From the NCBI GenBank assembly GCA_900660155.1, contig CABFPE010000193.1, positions 210,463-274,462 of the forward strand: a stretch of 64,000 nucleotides of DNA, written 5' to 3'. The translations under genes were made by a program, and so were the position numbers. The notes under the pieces were generated by a model. The model was not told where the DNA came from, ran no database searches, and saw only the letters and a list, made by a program, of their open reading frames with translations. Each line of letters starts with the position of its first letter. Position 1 is the first letter of the stretch. Positions 46,340 to 57,259 of the stretch are shown here, piece after piece. The DNA comes from Hofstenia miamia (taxonomy: Eukaryota > Xenacoelomorpha > Acoela > Hofsteniidae).

Positions 46340-49215
46340 CCACACTTATTGCTGGCAAGTCCTAGAATAATTTTCAGTTATATCTGTAATAATATTTCAA
46401 AAGGATCCCTTGGATGTTCTTCTCAAATAATTTTTTGACACAATTTTCAGAGAATTTACAATGATATCAAGGTTAAGAGCTGCATAATGCCCTAATGGAA
46501 GTGCCGTATATCTTTATGAATTTATGTATATTTTAAAGGTTAAACGGTCAAAAGTAATAAGCATGACTTACAACTGTCTTTTATGTTGATAGACAAAAGA
46601 TATTGAGAATTTTAAATTAATTGCAAAATTCAAAATGTCAAAAATTATTTTTGTAAAAATTATTCCATTGCTATTTTTGAAAATACGAATAATTATTCTC
46701 TGCAACAATTTAGACATACAAACGTAGTGAGGCTTAATGTATAATTTAAGTTTAAATTATTAATTTAGCTTTGTGTACTATCGAAATGTAACATCGCCTA
46801 AGTAATTATTATATACTTTGTATAATTACGAAAAAGACAATATCTTTTCAACTAACTTTTGAACTATTAAGCCGTATAATTATTTCCGGCAGTGGCGCAA
46901 CCATCAAAAATTCCGAGCACCATATTGGCGGCGTTATGACGGTGTTTCTTGTTAGGACCATCTCATGCATTAGAATATAAGTTAGTTCTTAGATATTGTC
47001 GATATCCTTGTTTATAAATTGGAGTGTTTAATTATGAACAAAATTACTTACTATTTTGACAATCACTAGAATAATTACGTCATTTAAAATTCCATATTAT
47101 GTAAAACGCAAGGAAATTTGATTTACTAAGTAAATTTTAAAAATACATTAGCAACAAAGTAAGGTGGAGGGAATTCATAAATAACACATAATTGCTTTAT
47201 TGTAAATATTGCTGAATTCAATAAACTGTGCAACAGAGACATTTACCAGCACGCCTCGCAACAGTCTCTTTTAGTTTATATTAACAGATTTATATAAGAA
47301 CTATTGGCTTTTAGAAATAGGAAAGGCTTTATTGTATTAATTTACTCTGTCTTCAATTAATATCCTGTATCAATTACCTTGAAGAAATAATAGAATTTTT
47401 CTAATGGTCAGAAATTTATTATCTTTTAAATAACTGATTCATTAAGTGGACTTAGGAAACAATAAGTGATTCATGAAATCTAAAAATTCGATTTTAATTT
47501 TGTAATTTCATTAAAATTTCAAGTGGCTTTGTTGTATTGTAGATTTGGAACTGCAGATCTTCTATTTAAAGTATTTGTAGTTTAATTTTATAAAGCATTT
47601 TATTTAAATTACAAGAGTCATTCTCTGATTGCTAGAAATAGGCACACATGTTGATTGTGGGCACCATTTATGATTTTATGAGCGTCTTAAATTACTATTG
47701 CATCTTTAATTAAGAATGGCTAATTAAAAAATATTAAATAAAGTCATCTAGATATTTTAAATTTAATCCATTCTATAAAATAGCAATAACGATTAGCATG
47801 AAATATCATAGAAGGAACCTTTTTGCTGAAACAGTATTTCAGAAGACAAAATTCTTCAATTTACTACCACAAGGCCTACCTTTAGCCATGGTTTGGCAAT
47901 TTGCAGTGCATAAAACGAAAAGAAGCAAGTAGAGAATTGGCGTAAATTCTGTCCAAGTTCTAAGTATGCAATACAAAGAATATCAAAAATTCTCTTCAGC
48001 TTTATGGACGTACAGCCAAAAAAACAATGGTTTCAAAAAACATATTAGATATTTTGATTATTAACGAAGTGTATTCAATTTCTAGAAATGTTGAATGTCG
48101 ATTTAGAAATGGTTTATATATATCTGTTTGTGTAATAAAAAAAAATAAAATATTTCAAAAAGCACAGAGATGTGTAAAATAGTTAATTCTTTGATTTGGT
48201 TACTTAAAGTGACTTATTACATCAAATCGCCAGATCGAGATTCAGTAGGCCTTAAGTATTATCAATTCACTATGCATTAAATATGTAAAAAATATGGGAA
48301 ATAATTTTCAAATTTTTCCATGACTTCTTGTAATAGCATTAAATGTGATCTATTTCAGACTATAAAGAAGAACCTTAAGAGATTGCAATTACATTTGCTT
48401 TAACAGGAAACTGTAATGCAATAGACTATTGTAATAAAATATTATTTTCTAATTAACCTGTTCTGCAAATCAAAAGAGAAATTACTTCTAACAAAAGGCT
48501 TATATTTTAGTCAATTAAAGTGCATACAATATATTTAACTATTTTATTAAGAAATCATCAATGATGTAATAAGAATATTGAAAATCAATTCCAAACCTCT
48601 TTCATAGAAATTAATCGATGATGATTTAATTTCGTAGAAGTAAATTAACTGCAGGTTCTAGTACCTCATATTTCAGTTAATTTGAGACTGAACAAACTAG
48701 ACTGACGTTTGTAGAAAATTAGGTTTCGACTGGGATAGAGCAAGAATGTGAAATTTAAGCTGTCATTAACACTTAAATTCAAATATCGCAACAGAGAAGC
48801 TAATTTTAATAGTACAGTAAGCTTACCTGATCTTTTACAAAACATTCTGGCTATAACACTAATTGTCAACATTTATGACTTATTAAGTTACCCCGCCTTC
48901 GACATTAAGGAATTATATTTTTTATCATCAAATAAAAAAAACATTTGTATAAAAACCAAAATATGTGAATATCTTTCTTTCTTGCGGAGGTTTAATAGCA
49001 ATTTCAAGGTTTACATAATTTCTTTCCCTGGCAAATGTGGTTATTCAAAGACTATGTATTGTGTTGAATTATACATGTATATTCCTTTATTAAATGTAGG
49101 ATATTTAAATTTAAAAACGTTTGAGTTTTATCTGCAGATTTTGAAATTTGTTGATGTCAATTATCAATAAAAAACTATTTTAATAAATTATAAAAAGAAA
49201 AGTACAAAATATCTG
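46340..49215. other. AT-rich intergenic DNA; isolated hAT-like end at 46893
   Basis: CAGTGGCGCAACCATC at 46893 is a lone hAT-like terminus. The 140-codon + frame listed at 48748 is the only long frame. Confidence 0.45.
48748..49170 (+). CDS. 140-codon unrecognised ORF
   Basis: The longest unexplained open frame outside transposons and ARMC3. The product is hydrophobic/aromatic (Leu, Ile, Phe, Tyr) and Asn/Lys-rich, as expected from AT-rich chance frames, with five Cys in its second half. No signal peptide or domain is clear. It ends 57 bp before a hAT-type element. Most likely a chance frame; an orphan gene cannot be excluded. Confidence 0.2.
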   Translation: MKFKLSLTLKFKYRNREANFNSTVSLPDLLQNILAITLIVNIYDLLSYPAFDIKELYFLSSNKKNICIKTKICEYLSFLRRFNSNFKVYIISFPGKCGYSKTMYCVELYMYIPLLNVGYLNLKTFEFYLQILKFVDVNYQ

Positions 49216-49227
49216 CTATATTTCAAC

Positions 49228-50809
49228 CAGAGTTGGAATTGGGTTAGGCTGGGCCGGGCTTGGGCGGGATTTTCGGCATAGCAATTTGGGCCGGGTCATG
49301 CCGGGCTTGGGCCTAATGTTTTAATTTGAATTTGAAATACAAGAAAAAATTCACCTGAAAACTTAAACTTGCATATGACAAAAATACATTCTCTTTAAAT
49401 TTAATCAGCCCTGCATTGTTGGCTGGTGCAATACTTACAACATCTAAATTTTATATGCTACAAGCAAAGAGCGTTTGTGAAAATTTCATTTACTTTGTGC
49501 TGATGAAATTTGATGTAAGTTGACAGAGAAATTTAGTAATTGAATATATAAGATATGATATGTTCTAAAACGATACAAGGACGATTGCAATTCTGAAAAA
49601 AAATTGTTAATAATTAGGGATGGGGTTACGAAGAACTTATGAAACGCGAAATATGATACCTTGGCCGTAGGGCATAGTACTCAGCAAAGGGTTGCAGCAG
49701 TTTAAGAGGGGGTTGCTTTAAAAATATTATTATTATTACAGTGACTAAATAACAAAATTTTTTCCTTAAAACATTGAATATATTGTTGTAGAAAGAAAAA
49801 TTAACATTTTGAATGAAATTCGTGTAAAAACTTATAAAAATATTTTATGAAATTCCAGTTGTTTTGTAGAACTTGCAAAAATATATATACAAATTAAAGT
49901 AAACACAAATTTCATCTTCATATAGAATTCATTTTTATGAAATGTTTGGATAAAACAGTAGCAGAATATAAATGCTCTTGTTTTCGTTCCCTTTTCTTAA
50001 GGTTTGTTTACATTCAAACGACCAATTACATTAATCGATTTCAGTGCAAAATTGCCACTTAAGTTTTGCCATGCCCAGTTAATAATAAAATATCTGGAGA
50101 TTAATCATATTGATAAATCGTTGTTAGTTATGCCAACAATCGCGATTACCTCACTTAACATTACAATACTATCAATGGCAAAATTGTTATATGTTTTCCA
50201 TAAAAGTCTAACCAAAAGATTAAAATGTAAGCAGTTTCATTTATAAAAAGAGGAGACGCATCTCATTTACATTGTGCACTCTGATTTTTGAGATTTTGTT
50301 ATTTGTGGGTTGAAAGCGTTTAACAATTTCAAGAAAAAAACCAACAAAAAGTAAAAAAAATCTCTGAGAAATTTAAGTCTAATGTATGCACAAATTTAAA
50401 ACAATTTGGAAAATGTTTGTTTTCATTGGTAACATATGTAAAAATGCGCATTCAATGCTATTTGGTAGCCAAATGCAATCATTTACAGGAATTGCTTACA
50501 TCTGCTCCAGGCCTACAGCCCTGTATAAAACGTTTATTGCATTAAGATTAACAATGCAATTTGAATTTAAACAGAATTGAATTAGCATTGTTGACGGACT
50601 AAAGCGGATGTGCACCTATGCACATATTGATCAATAAATATGCAAATTGTCCAATCAAATTCATAGTGTAGTGCCTATGTGCCTCTATGAAGCAAAAGAC
50701 ACTATCAGAGGCCTAAAAGAAATATATTTTGAGCCGGGCAGGGTTTGGGCCAAATCTGCAATGGGCTGAGCCGAGTTTGGACCAAAAAATCGCCCCAATT
50801 TCAATTCTG
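49228..50809. mobile_element. 1.58-kb hAT-type non-autonomous element with perfect target duplication
   Basis: Perfect 8-bp duplication ATTTCAAC at 49220-49227 and 50810-50817. The left end CAGAGTTGGAATTGGG and the complement of the right end CAGAATTGAAATTGGGG are inverted repeats, each followed by GGGCCGGGCTTGGGC-type or GCCCAAACCCTGCC-type G+C-rich text. The interior is AT-rich. Frames at 50004-50246 and 50386-50580 (+) have no transposase motif, so the element is non-autonomous or too decayed to tell. Confidence 0.88.
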
Positions 50810-50819
50810 ATTTCAACAA

Positions 50820-53550
50820 AAATAGCTAAATTCTAAAAACTGTTGTAAGACCTTTTGAGGAAAGTGGCATTCACATAAGAGGCCTGAAGAGACAATTACT
50901 TCCCCAAGTAAAGTTTTTTTGAAGTAATAATTCATGGAAAATAGCTTTAGTTCATCTTAGGACAAGGCATTTAAGGATATTACTTACTTACTTTTTGGTA
51001 ACATCATCTTAAATTGCTCATAGGTAATCTAGTTCTTGGAACTAAGATTTTGAAAGTATATCTTAAATGTACTTTTTTAACTTTAAGATGCATTGGAACT
51101 AGGCATTTTCTTCAAGTGAACTTAAGATGCGATTATCTCCAAATTCATAGATATATTTGTAAGCTAGTCAGAATTTTTGTGCAATTCTAGTAAGAAGTGT
51201 TGAAATAGCTTATCTATTTATGGTGAAAGTCGGAAATTGAAATTATTTTTGATAATTAAGTTTATTTAATGCTCAGCTACTTTAAATCTTAATATTTCAA
51301 TAAAATCTATAAGAAATTGAATATTAATCAACTTAATCAAGTTTCACTTAGGACCAAGAATTGTTTTAAATTCTGTATATGTCTAAGGAGTACTAATTAA
51401 AATGTGAAAGAAGTGAATGATGTCTCCTAGTTCCAATATTTTAGTCAAATAATATGAAACTTTTTATCAATCTCAATTTCATCATTTCTATATTTTGCTT
51501 TAAGCATAAATGAAAAATAATTATTTACAATTAATTAACATATCTTAGAACTAGAAAAGTTCCTTTAAATATTGAATTCTTGTGATTTTCTAATAAAATG
51601 TTTAACAATATTATTAGGTTGATTCTTCTAACAAATAGTTTTTATAATACAGGGGTTTCAGATCCTAGCTTCTTTCTGTGTTGGTAATCATTATCAGAAA
51701 TATCCGGCGCGGAAAATGCCAGGCTTGCACATACTCAATTGCATTAAGGGATTTCATAAAATTGATTCATTAAGTGAGCTAAGCTTGATACTGGTATAAA
51801 TTCAACAAAAATTAACACTTTCTACATTAAATTTTTCAAATGCTTGAGCTCAATTTCTAGAAACTGCCCTGCATTTTGTGAACAGTAATTCCTAAAAATG
51901 AATCACGTTACAGATTCTAACAAATTATATTAAATTTTTATAGAATCTTTTTATAAAAATTTTATAATCAATAAACATTGAAATTGCTATTCGAAAATGT
52001 AAATAGGAGTTCATAAAGAATGCAACATTTGAATAACGTTTGAACATTTTGATTTCGTAATCGAGTCAAGGACGTTAATCCAATAAAAATATTTTATTAA
52101 AGTACATTTTGAGCGTTTTATGAAAGAAGTGATGATGTTTATTTGAAATTTCCCAGTAGCTTACTTATCAATCGGTATTTCCTGTAGAAATCAACTAGGC
52201 AAAGCTTAACTAATTAACATTGTAATTAACTCTACCGCCTTATCCCCTCACTTTCAAAAAACGTTAATCCATATACTGTTTGCTTTATACAAAACGGTGG
52301 ACAGAGCCAAATACTGTTAATTCCCATGTACAAATTTTTGTCAAAAATGTTTTAATCAATGATCGTTGAAAACTTTAACGAATGCATTGCTGCAAAGTTA
52401 TCTCATCTCAAACAATAAATAAAACAGAAATTTGTCAATGATATCATAAATCTTGTAGTCTATAGAAGAAACTCCATTTTCTTAAATATCTATATTAGAT
52501 ACTGTATACATATATACAAATGTATTAAATTATTTAATTTGATTTGTAAGTCAGTAAGGTATTCAATAAATTACACGTAGCTAAATACGATATTTTTATA
52601 AATATACTTGTGTAAGTGTCTAATTAAATTTATTTTAATATTGCTGTAGATGTCGTAATTACTATCAGGGCTTGAAATGTTATTAAAATATTTCCTGTTT
52701 ACTTGGTTTTATGAAATCAATCTTGATAAATGAATTTTTGTCTATTTTATTGTTGATGTTTGCATCAGTTGTAAACGTCTCCTTTCCGTAATTTCCAGCT
52801 TAATTGCCTACATGTGTTTTCTATTATTTCTATTTTGTGATATTTCATATTTAATAATGTACGTTCCTTAGGGAAAAAATTCGCAAAACTGAATTATGAG
52901 GAATTCCCATTGACAACTAAATTGAATACCAATTCGCCTGCAATAATTGATAAGCAAATGAAATATATACTATAAAATCTTCAACTACACATTCATAATT
53001 GGTTCAGTAGCAGCCGCTATATTTAAGTAATAGGCGGCGTTGAATTGGGTATTAAGCTCGTATTTTATGAAACTCAAATGGGTCGAGTTGGCGTTAGGTT
53101 ACGTTTTCCAAAAATTGATCTTGTTCAATATTGCCTAAGTTTATAATATAATGTTAATATTATTATGACCAAAAAATTTTAGCGGAAGCGCATTGGTTTG
53201 AGAAGCAGTCTACATCAAAGAATTGCCACTTTTCTAATAGTATTCTATGTGTATATAAAGTCTATTCTCAGTATTTAAATAATATTAAAGTACATAAATA
53301 ATCATCGCACTTACTGTGGTCGGGAGACCATCCATCAATCGTAGTATATTTCTACCCATAAAAATAGATAAATATCCCCTGTAAAATTTGCTTGAATATA
53401 GTACACTTAGAGAATTTTGGATTCTTGTCACATTGATTTCAAAGTACTTTACCTTGGTACTGTTTAAAATTATCAAATTTGTGTTCTTATTTTTTCAATG
53501 CAGAGGGTTACACTGTCTGATAAACTTCGTGTATATCAATACCAAATATA
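50820..53550. other. AT-rich intergenic DNA, nothing recognised
   Basis: About 2.7 kb without a supported gene or element boundary. Confidence 0.5.
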
Positions 53551-53557
53551 TTCTTAT

Positions 53558-53558
<1 letters not shown>

Positions 53559-53606
<48 letters not shown>

Positions 53607-53607
53607 N
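53559..53607. repeat. (CT)n(TA)n microsatellite ending in a single N
   Basis: CT units, then TA units, then one N at 53607. Confidence 0.95.
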
Positions 53608-54060
53608 ATGGAATTGTACTTGATATAGCGGGGATAATATATTATACTTTCGTCTGTATTCACTAACATGATCATGCTTACGTGCAAAATTTAATGTTTT
53701 TAATGACCAATTAAAATTTTTTAAGAAACTCATAATTAACTTAATTGAATTTTGTTGAAATCCATAATTTTTAAGTTTAATCGATAAAATTTCAAAATTT
53801 ATTAAATTAAAAGCTTTGCGTAAATCTAGAAGGGCTATGCAACTGGATTTATTTTGAGATGTATTAGCGGATATTTTTTCAGTAATTGAAATAATTGCAT
53901 CACTTAACGTCTAAGTTTCGTACAATAGTTTTAATTCTTTTAATGTAGATGACCTAAATTGAAACGTAGATTTACAATTTGATTGCTTAAGTTTTGATAG
54001 AAGAATTTTAAGAAAATTGAAGTTACCTAATTCTTTAAATGTGTGATTTAGATGATTTAA
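53608..54060 (-). repeat. 453-bp exact duplicate of 54315-54767, bounded by single Ns
   Basis: Starts right after the N at 53607 and ends right before the N at 54061. By eye identical over 453 bp to 54315-54767, which is in its natural place within the LINE. Most simply an assembly or gap-filling duplication. Content: linker and N-terminal RT region of the LINE. Confidence 0.9.
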
Positions 54061-54061
54061 N

Positions 54062-55074
54062 TGTTTGTGTCTCCGATTGCATTTTGTCGATGTAAAAGTG
54101 CGCATTTTAATTTTTTTGTAAATTTTTTGTAATTTTTTTCTACACTAGTCTCATTATCTAAATCATTCCAAATATTAGAGGCTGCTCGGTGAAAACTCGG
54201 ATAGGAAATACTGCTACAAATAAATTTATGTGATCAAGGATTTACTTTTAAGTAATTATCAAGAAAAGAAATTGATTGTCGGCCATATTTATACTTAAAT
54301 AAAATTTAAGCTGCATGGAATTGTACTTGATATAGCGGGGATAATATATTATACTTTCGTCTGTATTCACTAACATGATCATGCTTACGTGCAAAATTTA
54401 ATGTTTTTAATGACCAATTAAAATTTTTTAAGAAACTCATAATTAACTTAATTGAATTTTGTTGAAATCCATAATTTTTAAGTTTAATCGATAAAATTTC
54501 AAAATTTATTAAATTAAAAGCTTTGCGTAAATCTAGAAGGGCTATGCAACTGGATTTATTTTGAGATGTATTAGCGGATATTTTTTCAGTAATTGAAATA
54601 ATTGCATCACTTAACGTCTAAGTTTCGTACAATAGTTTTAATTCTTTTAATGTAGATGACCTAAATTGAAACGTAGATTTACAATTTGATTGCTTAAGTT
54701 TTGATAGAAGAATTTTAAGAAAATTGAAGTTACCTAATTCTTTAAATGTGTGATTTAGATGATTTAAAATCTTTTTTTATCGGTAAATTTTTTATTATCA
54801 ATATAAATTTCTGAAATGTCACTATTTAGCCCATTCGATTTTCCAATAAAACGGTTTAAAAATTTCCACTTTTGTTTAGAAGAGTTTAAGTTTTCAGAAA
54901 ATTAACCTTGTTTTAATGACGTATTTTTTGTGCGTAGGTCTTTAGGTAATTTCTTTGATCTTTCGTAATTATCGTAATTAGTCCAATTTATCTCGATCGG
55001 GTCGGACGTAGCTAGTTTAAAGAGTTTCTGCTTTATGTTTATCTTTTTCTTAATTAATTGATTAGCAGTTGAGG
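54062..55074 (-). pseudogene. LINE reverse-transcriptase remnant, palm core missing
   Basis: Continues the LINE downstream (on -) of the endonuclease ORF, after a frameshift near 55085. One frame reads a typical linker (W-K-F-L-N-R-F-I-G-K). The next reads 'ALLDLRKAFNLINFEIL' (RT motif around the first catalytic Asp) and 'YGFQQNSIKLIMSFL'. The text then jumps straight to C-terminal features: 'LYQVQFHAAQILFKYKYGR' and 'SYPSFHRAASNIWNDL'. The region that should hold the PQGS and F/Y-A-D-D motifs is absent, so the copy has an internal deletion of the RT core besides several stops. Confidence 0.72.
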
Positions 55075-56214
55075 TTAAGTTAAATTGTTAATTACTCGGC
55101 GGGACATCAGCGGTGCTACTTTGCTTAGTGCTTGATTGATCCGTGCGGCAATGTAATTTAACATGTGGGAACCAGAATTTAGAGTAAAAATATAGTCGAA
55201 TGGAATATTTTTAAGTAAATTTTCCATGATTTCTTCTGAATAGTTTTTGAAATCCCTAGCATAAATCGTTTTAAATTTAGATAACTTTGCATGATGTGTA
55301 CTAATATAAATGCAGAGTGCATGATCACTGAAAGATTCGAGGATTAAGGGTTTATATATAGTTTCTGAATTACATAAAAAATAATCAATTAATGTCGTTC
55401 TTCTAGTGGGAGTCTGAGTGTTGATAATATTTAAGTTATAAATAGAGCATAGTTCATTCAATGCATTTTTTTCATAAAAACTGAAATAATTTATACTAAA
55501 GTCATCTAATATGCTTAGGGTATAGTTATTATTAGGAATATTTGAAATTTCAATGCATTTAAACTGTATATATTCTACAAGAAAATTCTTATTTTGATTA
55601 TAAGTCGCATTAATTAATTCATGTTCGGAGGAATTTGTAGGTGATTTAATTTCAATACATAAAGATTCAAAAACAGAATGATCGGATTCAAGATTATTTT
55701 TTCGTATTGGATTTAATTCTTTTGGTACAATAATCATAAGACCACCACCTCTACTATCCCTATTTTTAACAAAAATATCAAAGATTGCGGGGTCTGGATT
55801 GAACAAATTTGAATTAATTTCGTTTTTTAACCAAGTTTCTGTAATAGTGATAATTGAATTTGAACTAAATTGAGTTGCAATTTTAAGAAAGCGATTTCTA
55901 TTTGAATTCAGACTTTTGGCGCTTAAATAAATATACTTAAAATTATTCGCTAAATTTTCAAGATTACATTTATCTAAGATTGTGTCAGGATTTAATTCTA
56001 TATCTCCTACTAGAATAATTAAATTATTATAAAAGTAATCATGGATGAAAGTAAGAAAATTTTTCCTAAATTTTAGTGATAATTCATAGTAGTGTTGATA
56101 ATGAAATTTGTGTGGTTGTATGCGTGGTTCTCTCGCGTTTATATGATATAATTTTACATTTTTAAGGAGTACTACAAATAAAATTAGTGTTTTCCAAAAG
56201 TTTACCTTGTTCAT
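55075..56214 (-). CDS. LINE ORF2 N-terminal part: AP-type endonuclease (379 codons)
   Basis: Open frame of 379 codons. After about 70 residues of leader come motifs of the exonuclease-endonuclease-phosphatase fold used by non-LTR retrotransposons to nick target DNA: 'GDIELNPDT' (about 70; a conserved LINE entry motif), 'ITETWL' (catalytic Glu), 'RGGGLMI', 'DDFSIN' (in place of the usual GDFN, so first Gly is changed), 'LIDYFLC' and 'FSDHALC' (catalytic Asp-His). It ends prematurely at a TAA near the endonuclease/RT linker; the frame continues in another register. Its ATG overlaps the stop of ORF1 as ATGA. Enzyme activity of this copy is doubtful and RT is lost. Confidence 0.85.
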   Translation of the reverse strand: MNKVNFWKTLILFVVLLKNVKLYHINAREPRIQPHKFHYQHYYELSLKFRKNFLTFIHDYFYNNLIILVGDIELNPDTILDKCNLENLANNFKYIYLSAKSLNSNRNRFLKIATQFSSNSIITITETWLKNEINSNLFNPDPAIFDIFVKNRDSRGGGLMIIVPKELNPIRKNNLESDHSVFESLCIEIKSPTNSSEHELINATYNQNKNFLVEYIQFKCIEISNIPNNNYTLSILDDFSINYFSFYEKNALNELCSIYNLNIINTQTPTRRTTLIDYFLCNSETIYKPLILESFSDHALCIYISTHHAKLSKFKTIYARDFKNYSEEIMENLLKNIPFDYIFTLNSGSHMLNYIAARINQALSKVAPLMSRRVINNLT

Positions 56215-57138
56215 TGGAATAGCTGACGGTGTAGGGTGGGGTGAAATGCGGGTGTCGGCAGTAGAGCGCGGCGTGTATTGTTGGATGCTGCTTTGGCGTA
56301 GGAAATTTCGGGGTGACGCAATGAACCGTAGTGCTTCGGATGAGTTGATGGAGGGTGAAAGTAGTTCTTTAGATTAAGGGTGAAGACTGAGAGACCTTTA
56401 CGAGACAGGTGAATACCATCGTGAGCAAGAAGAGTGGAATTGATTGAGCGTGGCGAAAGAAGGAAATGATCAAAGACTGGAATGACACTAAGACGACGTT
56501 GAGAGAAACTTCTTATGATTTGATTACAATGTTGGATTGCAAAGTTCTTTGAGAGATAATTATCAGCACAGACATGGGCGATTTCGAAAAGGTAGTTGTG
56601 ATGAGGTGTGAATTTCTTCTTGACTTCTGTGATGTTTTGTAGCTTTTGGTGGAACGTGTTAGGATTGAACTTGAGTGCATCAATTAGACTGGTGTTCAGC
56701 ATCACAGTGTCGACGTGAGTACTTTCGTATTGCGTGATTCTTTGCGTTAGAGCTGCGGTGCTACCACCTGGGTACGAGTGAATGGTTGTGATTTGATTTC
56801 GAAGGAGATGACGTGAACGAGCGTATTTGAGGATGCTGCTTCCTATGATAAGTGTAGTTGTTCCATTCTTAATCTTCTTTATTTGTTGTTTTACGTTTTC
56901 TTTTGCTTGTTTTTGCGATGTGGGCGATATCTTCGGAAAAGAAAAGAGTTTGGGCTATGAAGGAACATTCGGTGATGCAATGGCGATTTCTTTTTGAGGT
57001 GTTGGTGCAAGGGGCGACTTCTCCGGTATTTTATCGGCGTTTGCTGGTGAAGTTAGTGTTGATTTAAAAAGATTTAGGAGAACTTCGGCGGCGTTTTCTT
57101 GTTTAGGCGGGCGAACATTTGATGTGTTTTCTTTTTAA
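56211..57138 (-). pseudogene. LINE ORF1 with SGNH/GDSL esterase-like domain (one internal stop)
   Basis: The same frame is open from about 57138 to the stop at 56211 except for a TAG at 56957-56955, so the visible 164-codon ORF (from 56705) is only its second half. It reads an Ala/Pro/Ser/Lys-rich N-terminal part, then 'TTLIIGSSIL' (block I, with GSS in place of GDS), 'SYPGGSTAAL' (Gly block), 'HVCADNYL' and 'LAHDGIHLSRKG' (block V, Asp-x-x-His). This is the esterase arrangement known from ORF1 of some CR1-clade LINEs, thought to act on membranes or as an RNP partner. It directly precedes, and overlaps by 4 nt, the endonuclease ORF. Confidence 0.72.
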
Positions 57139-57250
57139 GTGTTATTTAAGCGCTTGCCGCATCTAGGGTCGCAGCGCCACCAAACAGCGAACTGCGAATC
57201 GCCTCTGCGAGAGCGGGGGGAAAACCCAACCGTTCTCGGTGAGAGCTGAC
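57139..57250 (-). promoter_or_regulatory. G+C-rich 5' region of the LINE
   Basis: A short G+C-rich segment (CGAGAGCG, GGTCGCAGCGCC and similar) immediately upstream of ORF1 on -, in sharp contrast to its AT-rich flanks. LINE internal promoters usually sit here; assignment is inference. It is bounded at 57251 by AATAATAATAAAAATTATAATAA. Confidence 0.4.
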
Positions 57251-57259
57251 ATAATAATA

